From JBOHBN01 sp050698355 (GTDB taxonomy: Bacteria; Actinomycetota; Actinomycetes; Streptosporangiales; WHST01): a stretch of DNA of 22,689 bases. The translations under genes were made by a program, and so were the position numbers. The stretch lies in assembly GCA_050698355.1 (NCBI GenBank), contig JBOHBN010000412.1, positions 1 to 22,689 on the forward strand, read 5' to 3'. Position 1 is the first letter of the stretch; every line of letters begins with the position of its first letter. Under the pieces are notes generated by a model. The model saw only the letters and a program-made list of their open reading frames with translations, was not told the origin of the DNA and made no database searches. Positions 7,526 through 18,225 of this stretch are shown in pieces.

Positions 7526-8242
7526 TCAGCTGGCCGCACGGGTAGAGCGTCGCAACGACCGCGCGATCGTCGCGGCGGCCGCACCCGGATCGGGCGCGCC
7601 GGTGACGGGGCGGCCGACGACGATGAGGTCGGCGCCGTCCGCGAGCGCCTGCTCGGGGGTGGCAACGCGTACCTGGTCCTGGGTATCGGCGCCACGCGGC
7701 CGCACGCCCGGGGTGACCAGGGTGACGTCCGGCCCGACCTCCGCGCGGACGCTCGCGACCTCGCGCGGCGAGCACACCACGGCACGCGCCCCCGCCCCGA
7801 CCGCGAGCGCGGACAGCCGGCGTACGGCATCGGGCGGCGGCTGCGACCAGCCGAGCTCTGCAAGGTCGTCGTCGGTGAGCGAGGTCAGCAGGGTCACCGC
7901 TGCGACGCGGGTGTCCGGGAGCGCGTCCACCGCCGCGCGGATCATGGCCCGGCCGCCGGTGGCGTGCACGGTGAGCAGTGAGGGGTGGAGCGGCGCTACG
8001 GCCCGCGCGGCGCCAGCGACGGTCGCCGGGATGTCGTGCAGCTTCAGGTCGAGGAAGATGTCCGCGCCGCTGCCACCGCGCACGCTCGCCACCACCTGCG
8101 GGCCGTAGCGCATGTACAGCTGCAGCCCCACCTTGAGCGTGCTGACGTGCGGACTGACCGCGTTCGCCCAACTGGCGGCGGTCTCCAGGTTGCCGGTGTC
8201 GAGCGCGACCGCCACGGGTGCAGGCGCTGGTGGCACGGTCAT
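7526..8242 (-). CDS. pyrF: Orotidine 5'-phosphate decarboxylase
   Basis: Last step of UMP synthesis: decarboxylation of OMP. The 238-residue protein begins MTVPPAPAPVAVALDTGN and has the catalytic FLDLKLHDIPATV motif (the D-x-K-x-x-D-I signature, about residues 66-78) and the phosphate-binding VVGRPVTG near the C-terminus. This is the short class of OMP decarboxylase; many actinomycetes carry the longer mycobacterial type instead, as far as I recall. The ATG at 8242 is chosen because the family begins just after it; the frame upstream is a basic, unconserved extension. The ATG overlaps the stop of a 44-codon ORF that separates it from pyrD. It is the last gene of the pyr operon and converges on the kelch gene. 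Confidence 0.95.
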   Translation of the reverse strand: MTVPPAPAPVAVALDTGNLETAASWANAVSPHVSTLKVGLQLYMRYGPQVVASVRGGSGADIFLDLKLHDIPATVAGAARAVAPLHPSLLTVHATGGRAMIRAAVDALPDTRVAAVTLLTSLTDDDLAELGWSQPPPDAVRRLSALAVGAGARAVVCSPREVASVRAEVGPDVTLVTPGVRPRGADTQDQVRVATPEQALADGADLIVVGRPVTGAPDPGAAAATIARSLRRSTRAAS

Positions 8243-8373
8243 GAGGCGGCCTCCAAAGTGAGCATCGCAGCGAGCGCCGGTGCGCTGGTAACCAAGCAGC
8301 GGACGCCATGCAAGCGGTGCCGAGCTCGCGAGCGAGGAGCGGAGCGGAGGAGGGCGCCGGACGGCACGGTCAT
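8232..8373 (-). repeat. 11-bp direct repeat flanking a 120-bp insert at the pyrD/pyrF junction
   Basis: Read on the minus strand, ATGACCGTGCC occurs at 8373-8363, overlapping the pyrD stop, and again at 8242-8232, as the actual pyrF start. The 120 bases between (8243-8362) match neither gene. They are G+C rich and include the palindrome GCTCGCGAGC (8324-8333) inside a purine-rich tract. The arrangement looks like an insertion that duplicated the original ATGA junction. Confidence 0.6.
8239..8373 (-). CDS. Possible 44-residue small ORF between pyrD and pyrF
   Basis: Reading from the ATG that overlaps the pyrD stop (ATGA) gives 44 codons. They end in a TGA that overlaps the pyrF ATG, again as ATGA. 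The peptide begins MTVPSGALLRSAPRSRARH and is arginine/alanine/leucine-rich with no recognised family. Its coding status is doubtful: it may simply be an inserted sequence in which an open frame keeps ribosomes moving from pyrD to pyrF. The first four residues (MTVP) copy those of PyrF because of the 11-bp direct repeat. Confidence 0.3.
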   Translation of the reverse strand: MTVPSGALLRSAPRSRARHRLHGVRCLVTSAPALAAMLTLEAAS

Positions 8374-9341
8374 CTCGAACGGGCTCCCTCAGGTTCCTCA
8401 TGGGCGTAGCCGACGGCATCGGCGAACGACGCGAATCGCCGCCGTTCCAGCGCGTCGCACAGTTCGGCGAGGATGCGGGGACCCGCGCTGGGATCCCCGA
8501 AGACCACCGTACCCACCGACACCGCGCTCGCCCCGGCGAGTACCAGCTCCAGCGCGTCCAGGCCGGTACGGACCCCGCCGACGCCGAGGATCGGCACGTC
8601 GGGCAGTGCCTCGTGCACCTGCCAGACGCACCGGACCGCGATCGGCCGCACTGCCGGGCCAGATAGGCCGCCGGTGCCCTCGGCGAGTACGGGACGCATC
8701 GTGTCGGTGTCGATCGCCATCCCTAGCAGGGTGTTGATCAGCGTCAGGCCGTCGGCGCCCGCGTCCACGCATGCGCGGGCGATGGCCACGATGTCGGTCA
8801 CGTCGGGCGACAGCTTCGCCAGCACCGGGATGCCCACCGGGGCGGCCTCCCGTACCGCGCGTACGACCTGCGCCGCCGACTCCGTGTGGCAGGCGAACAC
8901 CTGCCCGCGGTTCTCGACGTTCGGGCAGGAGATGTTCACCTCGAGCGCGGACAGGCCGGGCGCGCCGGCGAGGCGGCCCGTCACCTCGGCGAACTCCGAC
9001 GGCGAGTGGCCGGCTACGGATACCACGACCCGCGCGCCGCGCTCCGCGAGCCACGGCAGGTCGTGCGCGACGAACGCGTCCACGCCCGAGCCCTGCAGTC
9101 CGATCGAGTTCAGCATGCCCGCTGGTGTCTCGGCCATCCGCGGCGTCGCCCGACCCGACCGCGGTTGCCGCATGATCGACTTCGTGACCACCGCGCCGAA
9201 GCCGGCCACGTCCGCGTACGGCGCCAACTCCCGGCCGTACCCGGCGCACCCGGAGGCGGTCAGGATCGGGTTCGGCAGGTCGACACCGCCGAGGCGGGTG
9301 CGGGTATCGACACCGGTGTCGGTTCGCGTCGTGGTGGTCAT
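8370..9341 (-). CDS. pyrD: Dihydroorotate dehydrogenase, class 1B catalytic subunit
   Basis: It oxidises dihydroorotate to orotate on FMN, passing electrons to PyrK. The 323-residue protein has LPNPILTASGCAGYG (about residues 22-36), the substrate-binding NSIGLQG, and VNISCPNVENRG (135-146), whose Cys139 is the catalytic base of class 1 enzymes. LAKLSPDVTD and the FMN phosphate-binding GVGGVRTGLDALELVLAGAS lie in the C-terminal half. A membrane-targeting helix as in class 2 enzymes is absent. It overlaps pyrK by ATGA and pairs with it, which establishes class 1B. Its stop overlaps the first copy of an 11-bp direct repeat. Confidence 0.96.
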   Translation of the reverse strand: MTTTTRTDTGVDTRTRLGGVDLPNPILTASGCAGYGRELAPYADVAGFGAVVTKSIMRQPRSGRATPRMAETPAGMLNSIGLQGSGVDAFVAHDLPWLAERGARVVVSVAGHSPSEFAEVTGRLAGAPGLSALEVNISCPNVENRGQVFACHTESAAQVVRAVREAAPVGIPVLAKLSPDVTDIVAIARACVDAGADGLTLINTLLGMAIDTDTMRPVLAEGTGGLSGPAVRPIAVRCVWQVHEALPDVPILGVGGVRTGLDALELVLAGASAVSVGTVVFGDPSAGPRILAELCDALERRRFASFADAVGYAHEEPEGARSR

Positions 9342-10200
9342 CGGCCGCTACCTCCGGCCGGCGCGCCGTGCACGTCCGCGGGCATCCTTCCGACGTCGCG
9401 CCAGCGCACGCGTCGCCCGTCGAAGACCGGGCCGTCCGTACACGAGCGCACCATCCGCGTCACCCCGTCATCGCCGACCACGGGAAGCACGCACGTCATG
9501 CAGGCGCCGACCCCGCAAGCCATCTGCTCCTCGACCGCGGTGTACGCGCGCACGCCGGACTCGGCGGCGACCTCGCTGCACGCCCGCAGCATCGCCATCG
9601 GCCCGCACGCGTACACCGTGGCCCCTCCGGTGGTCGCCAGCAGCTCCGGCAGCGCGTCGGTGACCAGGCCGCGGGCGCCGCTCGTGCCGTCGTCGGTCGT
9701 CACGGTCACCGACGCCATCGTCGACGGCACACCGTCGCCGAGGAACAGCCGGTCCTCGCTGGCGGCGCCGACCAGCAGGTGGGGCGTCGAACCGCCCTGC
9801 CGTAGTGCCCCGGCGAGCGCGAACAGCGGCGCGCTGCCGTACCCGCCGCCGACCAGCACCTGCGGCCCGGCGCCGTCCGGCGGCGGAAACGGCCGGCCGA
9901 GCGGACCGACCAGGTCCAGCGCGTCGCCGGGACGGCGTTCGGCCAGCCACGCCGTGCCCTTGCCGTGCACGGCGAACACGTACTCGACCGTGCCTCCCGC
10001 AGGGTCCGCGGCGTACAGCGAGAAGCACCGCCGCAGCACCATGCTCGTCTGCGGCCCGCCGACCGCGACCGCGACGAACTGGCCCGGCCGGAAGGTCGCG
10101 GCGATCGGCGGCGCCTCCACCGTCATCCGCTGGTACGCCCCCCACGGCACGACGCTCCGCACCCGCGCCTCACGCACCTGCACCGGCCCCGACTCGGTGA

Positions 10201-10204
<4 letters not shown>
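9338..10204 (-). CDS. pyrK: Dihydroorotate dehydrogenase electron-transfer subunit
   Basis: An iron-sulfur flavoprotein that links PyrD to NAD+. The 288-residue protein has an FAD-binding barrel (FRPGQFVAVAVGG, RRCFSLY), the NAD-binding VLVGGGYGSAPLFALA (about 117-132) and GATVYACGPMAMLRA, and a C-terminal [2Fe-2S] site with cysteines 230, 235, 238 and 255 (C-x4-C-x2-C-x16-C). The ATG overlaps the carB stop by ATGA. The first three codons (M-I-T) lie in the left arm of the 52-bp palindrome at 10197-10248, so the palindrome supplies this start codon, and any ribosome site must lie inside the hairpin. An alternative later start is not obvious. Confidence 0.95.
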
Positions 10205-13522
<3,318 letters not shown>

Positions 13523-13536
<14 letters not shown>

Positions 13537-14647
13537 GGGCACCCCCCATCTGGTCGCAGAACCGGTCGAACAGGTAGGCGGCGTCGTGCGGGCCGGCCGC
13601 GGCCTCCGGGTGGTACTGCACGGAGAACGCTGGTACGTCGAGGCACCGCAGGCCCTCCACGACGTCGTCGTTCAGGCAGACGTGGCTCACCTCGGCCGGG
13701 CCGAACGGGGTGCGCGCCGCGGCATCCAGGGGCGCGTCGACCGCGAACCCGTGGTTGTGCGCGGTCACCTCGACCTTGCCGGTGCTGCGATCGCGTACCG
13801 GCTGGTTGATGCCGCGGTGGCCGTACTTGAGCTTGTACGTGCCGAACCCCAGCGCGCGCCCGAGTATCTGGTTGCCGAAGCAGATGCCGAAGAACGGCAC
13901 GCGCCGGTCGAGCACCTCGCGGAGCACCTCCACCTGGTGGTCGGCGGTGGCCGGATCGCCGGGCCCGTTCGAGCAGAACACGCCGTCCGGGCGTACCGCG
14001 AGGATCTCGTCGATGCCCGCCGACGCGGGCAGCACGTGCACCTCGACCCCGCGCTCGGCGAACCGGCGCGGCGTCATGTCCTTGATGCCGAGGTCGAGCG
14101 CCGCCACCCGGAACCGGGCCGGGCCCTCGGCGGGCACGACGTACGCCGCGTCGACACTCACCTCGGCGGCGAGGTCGGTGCCCGCCATCGCCGGGCTGGC
14201 GAGCACCCGCTCCCGCAGCTCGCTGTCGGGCGCGGCCGCAGCGGCGCCGCTGAACAGACCCGCGCGCATCGCGCCGCGCTCGCGGACGTGGCGGGTGACC
14301 GCCCTGGTGTCCACCGAACGGATGCCCACGACGCCCTGCGAGCGCAGCTGCTCCTCCAGGCCGCCATGCGAGCGCCAGCTCGACGGCCGGCGCGCCGGGT
14401 CGCGCACCACGTATCCCGAGACCCAGATGCGGCGCGACTCGGGGTCGTCCTCGTTCACGCCGGTATTACCGATGTGCGGCGCGGTCATCACCACGATCTG
14501 CCGGTGGTACGACGGGTCGGTGAGCGTCTCCTGGTAGCCGGTCATGCCGGTGGCGAACACGATCTCGCCGAACGTCGTGCCCTCGGCGCCGTACGCCTCG
14601 CCGCGAAACGTACGGCCGTCCTCGAGCACCAGAACGGCTCCGTTCAC
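13523..14647 (-). CDS. carA: Carbamoyl-phosphate synthase small subunit (glutaminase)
   Basis: It hydrolyses glutamine and feeds ammonia to CarB. The 374-residue protein has an N-terminal CPSase domain (LVLEDGRTFRGEAYG, FATGMTGYQETLTDPSY) and a class I glutamine amidotransferase domain with nucleophile Cys256 in FFGICFGNQ and the His346/Glu348 pair in QYHPEAAAGPHD. The asparagine in GICFGNQ replaces the histidine of the E. coli motif, which I believe is common in actinomycetes. The GTG start overlaps the stop of the preceding PH-like gene as GTGA; the longer frame upstream lies inside that gene and is rejected. Confidence 0.96.
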
Positions 14648-15039
14648 ACGTGTCCCTTCATGTTCGTTACCGCCTCGATCCACGCCTGCATGTCGTCCGT
14701 ATCCGCCAGCTGCACCCGTGTCTCCAGGCCGACACCGTCGTGCGCCCAGCTCAGCACGAGCGTGGCGCCGTCCGCGTACGCGCCGCTCATCGCCTGCCCG
14801 TCGATCAGCAGGTCGTTGGTGCCCCGGCGCTCCAGCACCACGCCTTCGGTCGCGAGCGCGAGCCGTACGCCGCCGCGCCCGCCGAGTTTCTGCGACCGCA
14901 CGGGCTGGCCGGTCGCCCCTACCACGGTGCCGCCGTAGACGCCGTCCTTCGGTCCGAGCAGCGTGCGCGGGTACGTCGGTGGCGCCGGCAGCGGCCCGAG
15001 CCGCGGCCCACGCCGTATCCATCCTGGCCAGGCGCTCAT
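14644..15039 (-). CDS. PH-like domain protein of the pyr operon, apparently lacking the usual membrane anchor
   Basis: A 131-residue protein at the position occupied in many actinomycetes by a small membrane-anchored gene between pyrC and carA (Rv1382 in Mycobacterium tuberculosis). The visible core (YGGTVVGATGQP, GVRLALATEGVVLERRG, LLIDGQAMSGAY, LVLSWAHDG, ETRVQLADTDDMQAWIEAV) has the beta-strand pattern and final helix of a PH-like fold. Related proteins usually begin with a membrane helix; here the ATG at 15039 starts directly at the soluble linker (MSAWPGWIRRGPRLGPLP), and the frame upstream has no hydrophobic segment. The role is unknown. The start overlaps a 30-codon ORF (ATGA) and the stop overlaps carA (GTGA). 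Confidence 0.75.
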   Translation of the reverse strand: MSAWPGWIRRGPRLGPLPAPPTYPRTLLGPKDGVYGGTVVGATGQPVRSQKLGGRGGVRLALATEGVVLERRGTNDLLIDGQAMSGAYADGATLVLSWAHDGVGLETRVQLADTDDMQAWIEAVTNMKGHV

Positions 15040-15128
15040 GCTGGGTCTCGTTCGTCCGGGGATCCACTCACGTACGCGCACCCCTGCGGGGCTCCCCCGT
15101 CGACGACCGCAGACATCGCCGGCCTCAT
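15036..15128 (-). CDS. Possible 30-residue small ORF between pyrC and the PH-like gene
   Basis: The ATG overlaps the pyrC stop as ATGA, and the ORF's own TGA overlaps the ATG of the PH-like gene, again as ATGA. The peptide starts MRPAMSAVVDGGAPQGCAY and has no recognised family. The DNA contains a perfect hairpin CCCC-TGC-GGGG (15081-15091). It may be a relic of the missing N-terminus of the PH-like protein, or an insert that keeps translational coupling. Coding status is uncertain. Confidence 0.3.
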   Translation of the reverse strand: MRPAMSAVVDGGAPQGCAYVSGSPDERDPA

Positions 15129-16411
15129 TGCAGCTTCCCGTCCAACACCGTGGGCCGCCCCCGCAGGAACGTCGCGACCACCCGGCCCGGCAGCGTGCGA
15201 CCGCCGTACGGGGTGTTGCGTCCGCGGGAGGCGAGTCGTTCGGCCTCGACCTGCCACGTCGCCGCCGGGTTGTACAGGGTGAGGTTCGCCGGCGCACCGG
15301 CCTCCAGCGGCCTGCCGTGACCGGCGAGCCGGCCGATGCGTGCCGGACGCGCCGACATCCGGTCCGCGACACCCGCCCAGTCGAGCAGCCCGGTGTCGAC
15401 CATCGCCTCCTGGACGACCGGCAGCGCGGTCTCCAGCCCGACCATGCCGGGCGCGGCGATCGCCCACTCGGTCTCCTTGTACTCCAGCGGGTGCGGCGCG
15501 TGGTCGGTTGCGACGCAGTCGATCGTGCCGTCCGCGAGCCCCTCGCGTACGGCCCCGACGTCCTCCTGCGTACGCAGCGGCGGGTTCACCTTGTACACCG
15601 GGTCGTACGTCGCCACGACCTCCTCGGTGAGCAGCAGGTGGTGCGGGGTGACTTCGGCGGTGACCTCGACGCCGCGCTGCTTGGCCCACCGGATGATCTC
15701 GACCGAGCCCGCGGTCGAGAGGTGGCAGACATGCAGCCGGGATCCGACGTGTCCAGCGAGCAGCACGTCCCGCGCGATGATGGCTTCCTCGGCGACCGCT
15801 GGCCACCCGCGCAGGCCGAGCACGCCGGAGAGCGCGCTCTCGTTCATCTGCGCACCCTCGGAGAGGCGCGGCTCCTGCGCGTGCTGCGCGATCACCCCGT
15901 CGAACGCCTTGACGTACTCCAGCGCCCGGCGCATGAGCACCGCGTCGGACACGCACTCACCGTCGTCGCTGAACACCCGCACCCGAGCGGTGGAGTCGGC
16001 CATCGCGCCGAGCTCTGCAAGCCATTCCCCGGCACGCCCAACGGTGACCGCTCCGATCGGCTGGACGTCGAGGTGTCCGGCCTGCTCGCCGAGCCGGCGT
16101 ACCTGCTCGACCACGCCCGCGGTGTCGGCCGCCGGCTCGGTGTTCGGCATCGCGAACACCGCTGCGTAGCCGCCGAGCGCTCCCGCCGCCGTGCCGGTCT
16201 CGACGGTCTCGGCGTCCTCCCTGCCCGGCTCGCGCAGGTGCGCGTGCAGGTCGACCAGGCCCGGCAGTGCGACCAGCCCGTCGGCGTCGACCACCTCACA
16301 CCCGTTTGCCGCCAGGCCGGCCCCGAGTTCGGCGATCATGCCGTCGCGAAGCAGCATGTCGACCGGGTCGCCGCCGAGCGGCCGGGCGCCACGCACCAGG
16401 TAGTCAGTCAT
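15125..16411 (-). CDS. pyrC: Dihydroorotase
   Basis: It cyclises carbamoyl aspartate to dihydroorotate. The 428-residue protein is a class I amidohydrolase: metal-binding DLHAHLREPG (about residues 57-66), FSDDGECV with the bridging aspartate, QHAQEP and HVCHLSTAGS histidines, and the catalytic aspartate in VATDHAPH (about 302-309). The ATG at 16411 has GGAGGTG seven bases upstream, which decides it over the GTG at 16420 that lies within that site. It overlaps pyrB by 8 bases. Its stop overlaps the start of a small ORF. Confidence 0.97.
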   Translation of the reverse strand: MTDYLVRGARPLGGDPVDMLLRDGMIAELGAGLAANGCEVVDADGLVALPGLVDLHAHLREPGREDAETVETGTAAGALGGYAAVFAMPNTEPAADTAGVVEQVRRLGEQAGHLDVQPIGAVTVGRAGEWLAELGAMADSTARVRVFSDDGECVSDAVLMRRALEYVKAFDGVIAQHAQEPRLSEGAQMNESALSGVLGLRGWPAVAEEAIIARDVLLAGHVGSRLHVCHLSTAGSVEIIRWAKQRGVEVTAEVTPHHLLLTEEVVATYDPVYKVNPPLRTQEDVGAVREGLADGTIDCVATDHAPHPLEYKETEWAIAAPGMVGLETALPVVQEAMVDTGLLDWAGVADRMSARPARIGRLAGHGRPLEAGAPANLTLYNPAATWQVEAERLASRGRNTPYGGRTLPGRVVATFLRGRPTVLDGKLQ

Positions 16412-17342
16412 CCGCGCCACCTCCGACGGCTGGTTCCGACCCGCCGAGCAGCAGGTACAGCACCGCCATCCGTACGGACACGCCGTTGGCCACCTGCTCC
16501 GTGATCGTCGAGCGCACCGAGTCGGCCACCTCCGCCGCGATCTCCATGCCCCGGTTCATCGGCCCGGGATGCATAACTATGGCTTCCTCTGGAAGTATAT
16601 GCATACGTCGCCGGTCCAGGCCGTATCGCCGGCTGTACTCCCGGGCGCTGGGGAAGTAGGCGGCGTTCATCCGTTCCGCCTGCACGCGCAGCATCATCAC
16701 CGCGTCGCATTTCGGCAGGACCGCGTCGAGGTCGTAGGAAACCGCACACGGCCAGGTCTCCACGCCGACGGGCAGCAGCGTCGGCGGACCCACCACGGTG
16801 ACCTCGGCGCCCAGCGTGGCGAGCAGCAGCACGTTGGACCGAGCGACCCTGCTGTGCAGCACGTCGCCCACGACGACCACGCGCAGGCCCTCGACCCGGC
16901 CGAGCCGGTCACGCATGGTGTACGCGTCGAGCAGCGCCTGGGTGGGGTGCTCGTGCGTGCCGTCACCGGCGTTGATCACGCTGCCGCGTATCCATCCGGC
17001 CAGGCGGTGCGGCGTGCCGGAGGCCCCGTGGCGGCAGACGACCGCGTCCGCGCCCATCGCCTCCAGCGTCAGCGCGGTGTCCTTCAGGCTCTCGCCCTTC
17101 GCCACGCTCGAGCCCTTGGCGGAGAAGTTGATGACGTCGGCGGAGAGCCGCTTCGCCGCGACCTCGAAGGACGTCCGGGTGCGCGTGGAGTCCTCGTAGA
17201 ACAGGTTCACCGCGGTACGGCCGCGCAGCGTCGGGAGCTTCTTCACCGGCCGGTCCGCGACCCGGGCCAGCTCGGCGGCGGTGTCGAGCACGAGCAGCGC
17301 ATCGTCGCGGCTCAGGTCACCGGCGGAGATCAAATGCCGCAT
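16404..17342 (-). CDS. pyrB: Aspartate carbamoyltransferase catalytic subunit
   Basis: It joins carbamoyl phosphate and aspartate, the first committed step. The 312-residue protein has the carbamoyl-phosphate motif STRTRTSFE (about residues 51-59), the adjacent-chain loop KGSSVAKGES, HEHPTQALLD, VGDVLHSRVARSN and HPGPMNRG near the C-terminus. No pyrI regulatory subunit is seen. The ATG overlaps the pyrR stop by one base (TGATG). A 37-base patch (16569-16605), just before and within the HPGPMNRG region, has only about 38% G+C and rare codons (ATA twice, CTT, GTT), unlike the rest of the gene. Confidence 0.97.
   Translation of the reverse strand: MRHLISAGDLSRDDALLVLDTAAELARVADRPVKKLPTLRGRTAVNLFYEDSTRTRTSFEVAAKRLSADVINFSAKGSSVAKGESLKDTALTLEAMGADAVVCRHGASGTPHRLAGWIRGSVINAGDGTHEHPTQALLDAYTMRDRLGRVEGLRVVVVGDVLHSRVARSNVLLLATLGAEVTVVGPPTLLPVGVETWPCAVSYDLDAVLPKCDAVMMLRVQAERMNAAYFPSAREYSRRYGLDRRRMHILPEEAIVMHPGPMNRGMEIAAEVADSVRSTITEQVANGVSVRMAVLYLLLGGSEPAVGGGADD
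16569..16605. other. A+T-rich, hairpin-forming patch inside pyrB
   Basis: 14 of 37 bases are G or C in a surrounding of roughly 70%. ATGCATA (16569-16575) and TATGCAT (16598-16604) form a 7-bp inverted repeat, and CTTCC (16583-16587) with GGAAG (16591-16595) forms an inner hairpin. On the minus strand it also contains TATACT (16599-16594), close to a -10 hexamer. The protein (MHILPEEAIVMHPGP) is well conserved, so the oddity is in codon choice, not amino acids. Confidence 0.6.
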
Positions 17343-17929
17343 CAGTCACTCTCCGCCCGGGCGATCAGGACCGCGTCGACGCCGTCGCGCTCGCGTACGC
17401 GCACGTGCACGGTCTCGGCGTGGGCGGTCGGGAGGTTCTTGCCGATGTAGTCCGGCCGGATCGGTAGCTCGCGGTGACCGCGGTCGACGAGGACCGCGAG
17501 CTGTACCGCCCTGGGACGGCCGAGGTCCTCCAAAGCGGTGAGTGCGGCGCGGACCGTGCGTCCGGAGAACAGGACGTCGTCGACGAGCACGACGAGCTTG
17601 CCCTCGACGCCGCCGGGCGGCTCCGCGGTGTGCTCCAGCGGGCGCGCGGGGCGCAGGCGCAGGTCGTCGCGGTACATGGTCGGGTCGAGCGATCCGACGG
17701 GGACGGCCATACCCTCGACCGCCTCGATGCGGGCGGCGAGCCTCCCGGCGAGGTCGACGCCGCGGGTCGGGATACCGAGCAGGACGACCTCGGAGCTGCC
17801 CTTGGCCCGCTCGAGGATCTCGTGGGCGATCCGGGTGAGCGCCCTCTTCACGTCGGCGCTGTCGAGAACGAGGCGGCCGTCGGCGGTAGCCGCGGAGCCC
17901 GGGCCCGGATCGGGCGCACTGCTGGTCAT
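17342..17929 (-). CDS. pyrR: Bifunctional pyr operon regulator / uracil phosphoribosyltransferase
   Basis: A 195-residue protein that binds pyr mRNA when UMP/UTP is high and also has uracil phosphoribosyltransferase fold. The PRPP-binding motif VVLVDDVLFSGRTV lies at about residues 113-126; GIPTRGVDLAGRLA (52-65) and DPTMYRDDL (82-90) and the C-terminal LVDRGHRELPIRPDYIGKN (148-166) are PyrR hallmarks. The ATG at 17929 is preceded by GGGGG with a six-base spacer; the upstream GTG at 17953 lies within the predicted PyrR-binding hairpin and is not favoured. It is the first gene of the nine-gene pyr operon. Confidence 0.96.
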   Translation of the reverse strand: MTSSAPDPGPGSAATADGRLVLDSADVKRALTRIAHEILERAKGSSEVVLLGIPTRGVDLAGRLAARIEAVEGMAVPVGSLDPTMYRDDLRLRPARPLEHTAEPPGGVEGKLVVLVDDVLFSGRTVRAALTALEDLGRPRAVQLAVLVDRGHRELPIRPDYIGKNLPTAHAETVHVRVRERDGVDAVLIARAESD

Positions 17930-17943
17930 TGCAGACCCCCTTC

Positions 17944-17961
17944 CCCGCCTCACCGGACGGG
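17944..17961 (-). promoter_or_regulatory. Predicted PyrR-binding RNA hairpin in the pyr leader
   Basis: On the minus strand the RNA reads CCCGUCCGGUGAGGCGGG: CCCG pairs with CGGG, CC with GG, one U bulges and GGUGA forms the loop. The segment UCCGGUGAGGC matches the Bacillus PyrR binding-loop consensus UCCNGNGAGGY at every fixed base. It stands only 14 bases before the pyrR ATG, next to the GGGGG ribosome site, and no terminator with a U run follows. This suggests PyrR represses translation initiation, as described for mycobacteria, rather than attenuating transcription. Confidence 0.75.
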
Positions 17962-18148
17962 TGTTAAAGGACGTCGATGTACGCAGGGCTCACCGTAGCA
18001 GCGTGCACCGCTCGCTCCTGGCACGGACACGCGCGGATGTGGTTAGGGTGGGCGGAGCCTCCGTGTTTCGCTTCATAGCGTGGTCATCCCTTCACGGCCC
18101 GTCCGGCGTACTGGTGCGCTCGACGCCGATCTGTGGTCATACTTGCCG

Positions 18149-18161
18149 TCACAGAGCGTAA
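18149..18161 (+). promoter_or_regulatory. BldD-box-like operator upstream of bldD
   Basis: TCACAGAGCGTAA fits the reported BldD consensus TNACNC(A/T)GNGTNA at all fixed positions except one (G for C at the sixth base). It lies 64 bases before the bldD ATG, where BldD autoregulation would act. The overlap with possible -10 sequence (GTAACT) would fit repression. The promoter itself is not certain. Confidence 0.5.
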
Positions 18162-18225
18162 CTAGCAACGGCTCGTGGCCGTCTGGTCGCTCACCACAAT
18201 CGGGGCGACGAAAAAGGAGCCAGGA

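Larger units (their letters stand above)
17930..18225. other. Divergent intergenic region between pyrR and bldD
   Basis: 296 bases hold the promoters of the pyr operon (minus) and bldD (plus). The pyr side carries the PyrR hairpin at 17944-17961. I see no strong -35/-10 pair for pyr; TATGAA on the minus strand near 18077 is a weak candidate. The bldD side has a BldD-box-like sequence at 18149-18161 and a good ribosome site AAGGAG (18214-18219). The word GTGGTCAT occurs twice (near 18079 and 18133) on the plus strand, of unknown meaning. Confidence 0.4.

Noticed and set aside
7431..8309. A 292-codon minus-strand frame overlapping pyrF in another register
   Set aside because: Arginine/glycine/proline-rich composition; the true pyrF frame carries all catalytic motifs.
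17930..18060. Transcription attenuator in the pyr leader
   Set aside because: I see the PyrR binding loop but no G+C-rich stem followed by a T run between it and pyrR.
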